Source of the DNA: Isoetes taiwanensis
Lineage: Eukaryota; Streptophyta; Lycopodiopsida; Isoetales; Isoetaceae
Direction of reading: 5' to 3'
Length of the DNA stretch: 64,000 bases
NCBI GenBank assembly: GCA_021234155.1
Contig: JAJEKV010000072.1
Span: 4,935,620-4,999,619, forward strand
Shown: piece after piece, positions 55,247-64,000 of the stretch
Numbering within the stretch: the first letter of the stretch is position 1
Layout of the letters: each line of letters begins with the position of its first letter
The notes under the pieces: generated by a model
Seen by the model: the letters and a program-made list of their open reading frames with translations, nothing else
Told to the model about the DNA's origin: nothing
Databases searched by the model: none
Translations under genes and position numbers: made by a program

Positions 55247-56003
55247 AAATCGGTATCATACGTTTACCAACTATCATGCCTATGGAACTAGATATATGGA
55301 ACATTGCTTTTACTTGCAAATGCAGTATCCACTACATTAAACAAGCTCCAAATATTATGGTCATGAATTAAAAGCATGGAGTAGCTAATTTTCTTATTAA
55401 TAAGTAAATAAATAAATAAATAATCCTTCCAATATATTAAGAAATGGAAAAAGACAGCTTTTACTTTAGATATGGATGCCCTGGTAATCAGACGTAGATT
55501 TTAGAAGTGAACTTCAAATGCTACAGTATTTTAGACAATAACTAAAGAAAGATGATGCCAACATCATGTTAGGTTATGAGATATCTTCTTCCTCTTCCTT
55601 CAATACCATTAGATGATGTATTTTGCACTTTCTGCACTCAAATCTAGGAAAGAAATATGCCATGAATACCTTGAAAGCAAGTTTATGTTCTATGAGACGA
55701 TAGCTCTTGGAGTACATGAAAGCAAAAAACATCATTAAACCATTTCCTTTTGCATTCAATCTATTCTTCAGAGTGCTTCATATTCTTCAAATGTAAAGAA
55801 GAGGAGGAGCCAACTCTGATTGTAAAGGGATCTAATGAGTTGGTCACAAATGATAGTTTATTGAATTATTGCTTGTGTGGGTTTGAAATTTCTCTAAATC
55901 AAAGGCTAATAGACATTATTCTTGTGGACTTGCTTAAGTTTGAGATTATATTGTTATTGTGATCCGTATCACCTAGACTACTTCGGGTCGACAGATCTGT
56001 CGA
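55247..56003. other. Unassigned DNA
   Basis: Includes a short AAATAAATAAATAAAT run near 55,405. Small frames on both strands are unconvincing. Confidence 0.4.
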
Positions 56004-56193
56004 TCCTACGATACGATGACCCAAAATATATTTGTTCGCCTCTCGCTTCGATAATGATTTAGGGTGCCTATGACTTTGAAATATGATATATGAGGGGGTC
56101 CTACGATACGATGACCCAAAATATATTTGTTTGCCTCTCGCTTCGATAATGATTTAGGGTGCCTATGACTTTGAATATGATATATGAGGGGAC
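56004..56193. repeat. Two 95-bp tandem units
   Basis: TCCTACGATACGATGACCC at 56,004 and again at 56,099. The units are nearly identical throughout. Confidence 0.9.
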
Positions 56194-56812
56194 TCGTTCT
56201 CAAATACGATATAAATGGACTAAAACAATGTCCAAAAGGGATCATTTTGACTAAAATGCCAAGGAAACATCATTATTTTTTCATACTAAACCTGCGTTAT
56301 CTTCCCTCCATTTTCTCTAATCTTTTGTTATTATGATTCACCACCATGTGCCTTTATATAATCAAATCTATTTCCCATCAACCAAATCAATTTTTGGGTT
56401 GCCCCTAGGGGGGCAAACCCTCGTTTATGTGGGTATGTGGGCATATCCAGGTATATGCCGGCATATGCCTAGCATATGCTAGTGACTGCTCCAAACTGGC
56501 TGCTGCCTGTAAACTCTCGGTCATCCAGCCCCATTCCTTCGCAGGCGTGGCTATGGCACAGGCGTGGAAACGAAGGAAGAACATTTTTCTTCACATGAGA
56601 AGGTTGGGTGCAGTGATTTAGGCATTGTGGTAGTTGAAAGATCTGAAAATGAATGCCAAAGCTGTATCTGCAACAATTATGCTTGCTCTATGGGCCTTGC
56701 CACATCATGGAGTTGCTACTCTTTCGGGTAAGAGATTGGACTCTGGCTTCGTTTACAAAAGCTGACCTCTTGTAGTTCTTCTCTGATATACACATATTTG
56801 GGTTGGGTTTAG
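56194..56812. other. Upstream flank of the PPR gene
   Basis: Contains palindromic GCCCCTAGGGGGGC near 56,401 and a run of CATATGCC-type repeats at 56,450-56,480. A frame at 56,427-56,621 has no recognisable domain. The PPR promoter or an upstream exon may lie here (an AG precedes 56,813). Confidence 0.35.
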
Positions 56813-57398
56813 GTTTCCCTACCATCACCAATGATAGATATTTTCGAGTTTGGAGCACAACGGCATGGTTGGATAAGACACTCCATGTTTGTGAGCTTGA
56901 TGTTGAAAAAGGTATTCCTATATCAATAGACCATGCTTATCAATTGGTGCAACAATGTACCAAATGGAGAGACCTGAAATGTGGCAGACGATTACAGTTC
57001 ATAATCCTTCACAATGGGCTTGATTCAATTGCTCTATTGGCTGACTATCTGATTCACCTTTTTGCCTCTTTTGGAAGCGTAGTTGAAGCAAACGAAGCAT
57101 TTAACAAGGCTTCAGTGCCCAGCCAATATACATGGAACGCCATCATTGATGCACATGCCAAGCTTGGTGGATTTGAATTAGCCCTTGAGCTGTATGATAG
57201 AATGCAGGAGCTCGCCACTAAACCAGACAAATTCACATTCTTAAGCACTTTGAGAGCAAGCAACAGTATTGGTGGTCTGGAAGGGGCATGTTGTGTAGGA
57301 TGGGGGAGATACTTCCACCAGTATATATTTGGACACTGGCTTCGGTCCGACATTGTGTTGGGTGGCACGCTAATAGACATGTATTCCAAATGTGGAAG

Positions 57399-57405
57399 CT
57401 TAGAA
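57399..57405. repeat. Target site duplication of LINE-B copy 4 (left)
   Basis: CTTAGAA, repeated at 59,258-59,264. Joining across one copy restores the PPR reading frame. Confidence 0.8.
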
Positions 57406-59257
57406 TAGAATAGAATAGAATAGTTTTTTTATCGTCCACTGAGACCAATCGGCCTATGGGACCCAGAAGGAGCGCATCAAACTTATTACTGTCCGGGTTA
57501 AAAACCCCTCAGAAGGGTTTTCGAGGGAAAAACCGTGGCAGTAATAAGAATGCTGTCAAACTGTACAAGTATACATCATCATGAAATAAATGTGTATGTA
57601 CATGTCAAGTGCGTGCCCGAGGACATAGCTGATCTCGCATGTCCATGACCTCCTGAAGGTATGATCCTAGCATCCGTACGGATGCCGTGCTCAATGTCAC
57701 ATGTAGCGGCTGGCGGGGCCCCGACCAACTCGGCATAGCGGCGTCCGGATTTGATCATATCTTTGGGCAACTTTGAAGGGTATGAGATTCATCCTCAATG
57801 ACTCCCATTTGGCAAAGATTGACAGAGCACGTCCCGGACGTGGCTCACCAATCCATCTCACTTTGTCTCAATTCGAAGATGATGTGCCCCTCATGCGAAT
57901 GGAGGCAATGAGTGCGTCTTTTCATGGGCAAGTGGGGTGCCAGGTAGCATTGTGGGCCTCGTCCCAATGTGGGATTTATGTGGCTATTTGGTAGTGTGTT
58001 TGTCTTGACCTGTTCAAGGGCACTCGGCATCCCAAAGCTTGCTGATGAAGCAGCGTCAAGATATTGCCTCAAGCTATGGCGATCGCCTCTGTTTGCACAT
58101 GTATGCACTGTGCTCCGCACATTCCATCTAGCCATCCATTGAGCTCTCTTTTCCCTCCAAAGGGCCTTGAGGCGTTGTGGCCCCATTGCCATGATATAAG
58201 CTAGTTTTGGGAGACGAGCATCGTCCATGTTGACCACCTTCCGAAAATAGACAATGTGGCGATCAAGGGCCGCCCTCGAAGAGGCAAGAATCACTGTTTC
58301 TGCAAGGTAGAATTTGATATGGGACTGTGGACTTCACCCCTAGTGCTCGTACCAAGAAGGCTTTTCGCACTGCTCCAAGTCATTCCAAGTAGCGAGGGAT
58401 ACCATTGGGCCCCATACTTCAACCCCGTATAAAAGGACAAGCTCCACTAAGACTTTGAGCAGGTGTGGTGATGGGTCCAATCATACAACTCTCGGCTCTA
58501 TGACTATTGTTTTGCATTGCATATAGTGCTTTCCAGCCCGCCCGTAACTTCGTGAGCCGTATGGATGTGTCCCGGTGCATAGTAGACGGAAACTCCACTC
58601 CCAAATATTTGTATGTGGATGCTACTTCCACATTACGCCCTCGATAACGGAAGGAGGGGATCCTCTACCGTCGCGGAAGATGATATGAAAACCACCTTAG
58701 TCTTGGCCAAGTTGACGCCAAGATATATCGATTTGACAAAATGTGTCCGGGGCATCGAGATGTCATTGCATGTCTGGCTGGTGTGTAAGCTAGGAGGTCC
58801 ACATCATCGGCATATATTAACCGCTTGATGATCCGGTAGAGAAGGTGAGGCCCGTCGCCCCATTATCGGCAAGCCCGCTCTCCAATTGATCAATGTAAAG
58901 CCCAAACAATGTTGGGGAGAGAGGGCATCCCCGGCGAACCCCGATACTACTATCAAATGGTTGGCTTGTCGTATTTGAACCGACCCGAGCATCTTTCATA
59001 AAGCACCGGCATTAATCGTGATTACGCAAATCTACCGGAACCCCCAGCTGTCGCAATCTTGCCCATAGTTTTTCCCGAGGCACAGTGTCAAATGCCTTTG
59101 CAAAATCCACGAAGCAACAATATAGATCCTGACGGCGGTTCCTGCTGTCTTCAACCAGAGCTCGCAATGTGAAGATGTGGTCAATGGTTGAGTGTCGGGG
59201 TCTGAATCCTGCCTGGGTGAGGGCCCGTATCTCTGCTGCCTCTGCCCAGCCCGTCAA
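57406..59257 (-). mobile_element. LINE-B copy 4: longest copy, inside the PPR gene
   Basis: Read on the minus strand it begins within RT: AGFRPRHSTIDHIFTLRAL, then FVDFAKAFDTVPREKL (59,257-59,020). GVRRGCPLSPTLFGLYIDQLE follows at about 58,940, YADDVDLLA near 58,800 and YKYLGVEF at 58,610. The C-terminal region with a Cys/His motif runs to about 57,720. The 3' UTR has the stem CTTATTACTG/CAGTAATAAG (57,548-57,539 with 57,491-57,482) and the TTCTA tail ends at 57,406. Frameshifts are present. The RT style (AFDTVPREKL, SPTLFGLYID) is not L1. The clade is left open (RTE-, I- or Dualen-like). Confidence 0.88.
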
Positions 59258-59395
59258 CTTAGAAGAGGCTTGCAGAGTCTTTGAGGAAATGCCATCTAAG
59301 GATGTGGTATTATGGAATACAATGATTGCAAGATATGCACTCCATGAAGAAGGCCATTGTGCAATCACATTAGAGTAGTTGCAAGCAATGCAGGT

Positions 59396-60472
59396 ATGAT
59401 ATTTGTGCTCTGCATTCTGGAGAACTATTTTTCTGACAGGTTTCATCTTTGTAATAGAGATGCAAAATCTAGTTTCTGAGTCAGAAAAGCAGTGCATATA
59501 CAATAGCTTGCATAAGTTTTGGTTTCATGTTATGGGATTAGAATCATGTTAATTCTTTGTTTCCTGACAAACTATTCAATTTGTAGTGCGAATAATGACA
59601 ACATTAGGTTGGTTTTGAGTCTATACTGTACTTCCTGGTATATTTGTTTCAGCAAATGCAAAATGAAAAGCAGTACCAGCCCAAGAGAGAATTAGCATTA
59701 TTTGAGGCACGTGCTGGGACTTTGATTTTATCCTCACAAAAAAGTGTTTACCATGTATGTTGTTATATTCGCAGATCGTATGTGAAAGAATATCATCCGC
59801 ATCGAAGGCAACATTTGTCTAATTAACTTATTTTAAAAAGTTAAGTGTCCTTCTTTTGGCCATTATTTCAGGTAAGTATTGAAGACAACAGACCCCAAGA
59901 AGACAAGCTGCTTGGAGGCAGTGATTGTATGCTACCATATACTAACTCACGGGTTAGCAACTTATTCGGACTATCAATCTAAGAGCAATGGTCCCGATTT
60001 TATATTTGTTCGGTGACCATGGAGTGACCCGGTGGCCATATCCTTTGCAAGTCGGGTCTATTTATCTTTGGACATGGGCAGGTTCATATGTCAAGCCGAT
60101 TTAATAAGAAATTGCAAATTGGAATAGTCAAGATCCCAACTACTTACGATTGTGTTCGTTGTTGCCTTGCTTTGGATATGATAGTTGCAACGACTTTTTA
60201 CACATTGGTGGACTTAGTGTGATACTTGGATGTGTCCGGAAAGTGCATATGGGTGCTAGCGATTGGAGCTAATTTTAATTCTGACACAATGCCATATAAT
60301 AGGATACGAAGAAATCAGTACGGTTATGATTGGTTTATTGAATCACCTGTTGAATGGATTAGACGCAATATGTCATATGGCACATCCAAAAGCGGGCACC
60401 GATGTTGCGAGAAGCATACTTCGCGTAATTAAAATGCAGCAGAAGTTGTCTATAGAAATCTGATTGCATTAG
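59396..60472. other. Gap between PPR segments
   Basis: A GTATGA at 59,394 and a TTTCAG before 59,653 could bound a former intron, since CAAATGCAAAATGAAAAG follows in PPR-like style. The rest is not PPR-like. Small frames at 59,644-59,826 and 60,226-60,463 have no domain I know. Confidence 0.35.
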
Positions 60473-60976
60473 TTGAAATGCGTGAGAATCCTAGCAAAGA
60501 ACAATTTGGAATGTCTCTCTCTTGTTAATAGGTGCCATTCTCTACCACAATGTAGGTTGATTCATTGTCATATTATTTGTAATGGACTGGAATCAGATAT
60601 TCCAGTTGGGCCTGCAGTCATTGGTATGTATGGAAGATGTAAGTGTGTGGAAGGCGCAGCAAGAACATTTTACGTCATGCCGAATGATATCATATTTCTC
60701 ATCATTCTTGGTGGATTTGATTCAGTTGAAGAAATTGCAAGGGGTAAGCTGATACATGCCTACGTTTGTCACCTTCGTTTGCATTCAAACACGATGGTTG
60801 GGAATGCCCTTCAGAATATGTACAACAATTGTGGTAGCATGGGAGAAGCAAGATTCGTATTTCAGCAGATGCCTGAACGTGATGCTATATCCTGGACTAC
60901 AATGATAGGAAACCCAAGTGCTGATAGCAGAGAAGTTTGTGCCATTTTTAGGGAAATGCAACAAGAGAGCATTTGA

Positions 60977-62550
60977 GGTCGAGACTGAATGGTAGAATTC
61001 AAATTCGCTTTGGACATCTAAATGGTGCAGGAATTGGTGGGTCTGGCGTTTGGAAATAACATGCATGGTATGATATTTGGATAATGAAATGTTGTCTTAA
61101 TTTTCCAGAAAATGCTGTATTATGTGGTACTTATGTGGGATGATTTCTACATGTGCAGCTTGCTTGTCTACATGGGCTAGCCTCTCGTGATGGCCGGCTG
61201 TGAATTTGATAGTCTCCCAAGATTAAAAAACACATCCATACGTTATCCGTTAAGGAAGCTGCTATAACCTACATTATCGAGAATAGCTCCTCCAGATCAA
61301 GCATAGATTCTAATTAGTTTATTGGGTTGCTAAATCTTTTCTAGTTCTAAGCAATATACATTTCTGTGAGCTGAAATGTTTTTCTCGGATTGCTTGAGTG
61401 AAATGTTAAATGGATCCGTAGTGTTTTTTGATGGATAAGCACGCAAACGGTGATCCATTTGATAATCCACGGTCTGATATAAAATGGTTATGTCTAATAG
61501 CTCTTTAATTAAAGCTCTTAACCCGTGCTCCTGGTAAAATTCGAGATAGATGCTGAAGAAGTTGTTTCTCAAGATGCTCAGGACTCTCAAGGATCCAGCT
61601 TAAACAGGTCCTCTTTGCAGTATAACTGAGTCTGGCAGATCACTGTTGCAGGAAATTTTATTCAGTTATTTCTAGAGGATGTACTTTTTGAAGTATTTTG
61701 TTCTTACTTTAGATTTATAAAGAAGTTGTTCTTAATGTTTTTTTGTTGAAGGGTGAAACCCAAGCATGACTATTGCCTACCTATTAATCCTTTCCCTCTT
61801 ACCAAGGTTAACACTTTGGTTGCTTAAAGTAATCAATCTTGCTTTTCCAAAATGCTTTTGTGTTTTTGATGATTAGGAGCTCTATTACAAGTGAAAACCT
61901 TAGCCTTGGGACTTTCTTACCTTTTATACATTGCAAGTTTTTGTTTTTGCAACTTCATATGTTGCTTGCTATAAGAACCCAAGGTTAGCCAAATACTTCA
62001 ACTATGGTTTCTTATTTGGCCATCTTTGGTATACTCAATGGTTCCCACAATTTGGATATGCTAAACTTGATCTCAGAGTAATGTTGTTCTCTTCGAGACT
62101 TTCTAGAGATCAGAACTTTTCAGTGCTTTATTTTTTGTTAATAGGAATAAATATCATACAAAGATTGACTTGTTGTCTGATGCTTTTAACCTTTATGATG
62201 GTGCATATGAATTGGTTATTATTAATTGGTCAATAAGTACATGGATTAGTTTTTTTTCTGCTCAATAATGAATTTATTTTGTGACTAAAAAAGTGAACAT
62301 GAACTGAGAGAGAGAAATTCTATTATCTGAGTGCAAGTGCAAGTGCAAATAAAGAGGATGTCACCTTTATTACGAACATGTTGTCATGGATGCTTAAAAA
62401 AAAGATGCAAACATGACCGAATTCTAATCCTAATATGCAAATAAAAATCCAGGTTTTTCCATCAATTCTGTGCAAAGCCATGTAGGAAAATGCTTGTAGT
62501 AAAGAAAATTTACAAAAACTGGAGGTTTAGACAATAAAACAAATATCAAT
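60977..62550. other. Unassigned AT-rich DNA
   Basis: A 101-aa frame at 61,931-62,236 is hydrophobic and aromatic-rich but not recognised. Nothing else supported. Confidence 0.4.
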
Positions 62551-62737
62551 AGAATGAGAATGAGAATGAGAATGAGAATGATATTTTATCGTCCACTGAG
62601 GCCAATCGGCCTATGGGACCCATAAGGAGCGCAGCAAACTTATTACTGTCCGGGTTAAAAAACCCCCACCCCGAAGGGTTTTCGAGGGAAAAACCGTGAC
62701 AGTAATAAGAATGCTGTCAAACTGTACAAGTATAGAA
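62551..62737 (-). mobile_element. LINE-B copy 5: short 3' end with hexamer tail
   Basis: 157 bp of LINE-B 3' UTR with the stem CTTATTACTGTC/GACAGTAATAAG (12 bp, 62,709-62,698 with 62,650-62,639). Its tail is five ATTCTC units (62,551-62,580) rather than TTCTA. Confidence 0.88.
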
Positions 62738-63456
62738 CTAGACCTAAGTGTCACCAATGAACAAATATACATGCATGAATTTGAAAGATAAAATATACCT
62801 ACTAAACATTGTCGAATACACTTTGATCAAAAGCTTCACCCATGTCATAAATTATATAGAACACCATGGGAAAAAGTTAAGGATGTAGAATAGATGCGTT
62901 ATATTATGGTTATTTAGGAGCCTCTGTTGGCCTAGCCCGACAACTCGCTGAGTTCTCTCCTTTATTACACTTCTCCTTATGCTTCTGCCATTCTGGTTCC
63001 ATACCAAGCACCAAACACCAATACCTTGCGCTCAAATCCCAAAGTCCATATGTCCAACTACATCCTACTCCAACAACACCTCAACACCTAAGCAGAACTT
63101 AGTAATGCAAATGCGTACCATCACCTTCACAAAATGTCAATGTCTTAAAATAGCAATTTCGATTCAAACACTCTATTGTCTACAACTACAACTTAAGCCA
63201 CTTCACTCTCCGGCCATGGAGGGCAACCCTCCGTGCGCAGCACCTTGTTCCTTAAGACCCCTAAGTGATTTTGTTAGGTAATCATTCAACCTAAGATTAT
63301 GAAGTATTCTTGGTTTTATTCACTTGCTTTGAGAATGGCGCTTGGTCCGGGAAATACCGAGGTTTACGCCCATGTGTCCCATTACTTTCTTCTGAAATTA
63401 ACATGTAAGCAAAATATTAGCAAGAAAATTTCACACTACAATTAGGAGTTTTTCTT
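62738..63456. other. Unassigned DNA
   Basis: Short frames only (for example 62,979-63,281). No supported feature. Confidence 0.4.
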
Positions 63457-63608
63457 GGTTTTTCCGGCAATTTTAAAGAATAGCTTTGTAGCTTGCCGGG
63501 CATGTTCAGAACTGCAGGAAACTTGATGCTTTAGCTAAAAAGTTTCACGAAGGTTTTTCCCGCAATTTTAAAGAATAGCTTTATAGCTTGCCGGGCATGT
63601 TCAGAACT
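63457..63608. repeat. Direct repeat, 57 bp at 95-bp spacing
   Basis: GGTTTTTCCGGCAATTTTAA... at 63,457-63,513 recurs at 63,552-63,608 with few changes. Confidence 0.85.
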
Positions 63609-64000
63609 TCACGAACCAAGGAATGGAGTGGCTTTCATAACCAAAATACTTCTACGACCACTACCGCTCATTTTGAAGATCCATATGCAATGCATCCTTT
63701 TAAATGTGGCATTCTGCTATAAATTTCCAACAGACCCAAAAAACCCAACAAAACCAAACCACACAAGCCACAACAAAAGCATAGCTTCAAATTATCTTTC
63801 ATCTATTTATCTGTCTATATCTATTTTATTTTATTCTCTTGGTAGAAAGTAAAATAACCATTGTAATTTAGATTTTCACGGACTATTTATATTTTCCCAC
63901 TTTACGTTCTTGCTACAAGCTTTAGGCTATGGCGAGTAGGTGCGCGATTTCCTGAATTTCTTGATCCCTGGCCAATGCCCATCTCCGTTGGTTCTGTATT
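63609..64000. other. Unassigned window end
   Basis: A 74-aa frame at 63,628-63,852 has no recognisable motif and includes a Ser/Tyr-rich low-complexity end. Confidence 0.35.

Larger units (their letters stand above)
56813..60976 (+). pseudogene. PPR gene (PLS type) split by a LINE insertion
   Basis: The first segment, 56,813-57,405, has PPR motifs: YTWNAIIDAHAKLGGFELALELYDRMQ, TKPDKFTFLSTLRA and VLGGTLIDMYSKCGSLE. A LINE-B copy occupies 57,406-59,257. The same frame resumes at 59,258 with EEACRVFEEMPSKDVVLWNTMIARYALHEEG, exactly continuing the helix. A stop follows (59,374-59,376). Further PPR motifs lie at 60,473-60,976 (PVGPAVIGMYGRCKCVEGAARTFYVMP, VGNALQNMYNNCGSMGEARFVFQQMPERDAISWTTMIG), ending at a stop with no E or DYW domain seen. 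The family binds organelle RNA for editing or processing. This copy is broken. Confidence 0.85.

Overview
This window is nuclear DNA of a land plant. Evidence: spliced GT-AG genes, one of them a plastid-type half-size ABC transporter; a PLS-type pentatricopeptide-repeat (PPR) gene; a receptor-kinase relic; and Ty1/copia and Ty3/gypsy elements primed by initiator-Met tRNA (TGGTATCAGAGC). The dense layering of old and young transposons suggests a large, repeat-rich genome such as a fern, lycophyte or gymnosperm. That placement is inference; nothing seen fixes the species.

Only one gene looks complete: a ten-exon ABC transporter of the ABCD2/SbmA-BacA-like type (26,870-31,262, +, 689 aa by my splicing). 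A 197-bp Tourist/Harbinger-like MITE with TTA target duplications lies about 330 bp upstream of its ATG. The other cellular genes are relics: a receptor-like kinase fragment (16.15-16.96 kb), a PPR gene split by a LINE (56.8-61.0 kb) and a possible retrocopy with a poly(A) tail (44.3-45.1 kb, -).

Layout: 0-5 kb, decayed minus-strand element and unassigned DNA. 5-9.8 kb, hairpin repeats, a gypsy LTR with its primer-binding site, and a duplicated SINE-like unit. 10-13.5 kb, decayed Ty3/gypsy coding region and a 551-bp fold-back element. 13.5-15.6 kb, a LINE 3' end cut by a second LTR of the same gypsy family. 17.2-20.2 kb, an L1-type LINE with a second LINE nested in it. 20.3-25.2 kb, tandem repeats, an internally deleted copia relic with an A34 tract, and an inverted-repeat cluster. 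25.2-31.3 kb, the ABC gene. 32-35 kb, minus-strand LTR-element debris and a LINE 3' end. 35.2-40.7 kb, a long decayed L1-type LINE carrying a MITE-like insertion. 41.7-42.3 kb, a minisatellite. 43-45.4 kb, AT-rich DNA with CACGTGTC repeats and the retrocopy. 45.6-53.6 kb, an L1-type LINE split by a very young copia element (47,451-52,866; LTRs differ at one site that I could find; 5-bp TSD). 55-64 kb, LINE 3' ends, the split PPR gene and short tandem repeats.

One LINE family, called LINE-B here, recurs at least five times. Every copy ends in a conserved 3' stem-loop and a pentamer or hexamer microsatellite instead of poly(A). A compensatory base-pair change in the stem supports a real RNA structure. 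This family, together with a young copia that is nearly identical between its LTRs yet broken in gag, is the most interesting content. I found no convincing new multi-gene system.
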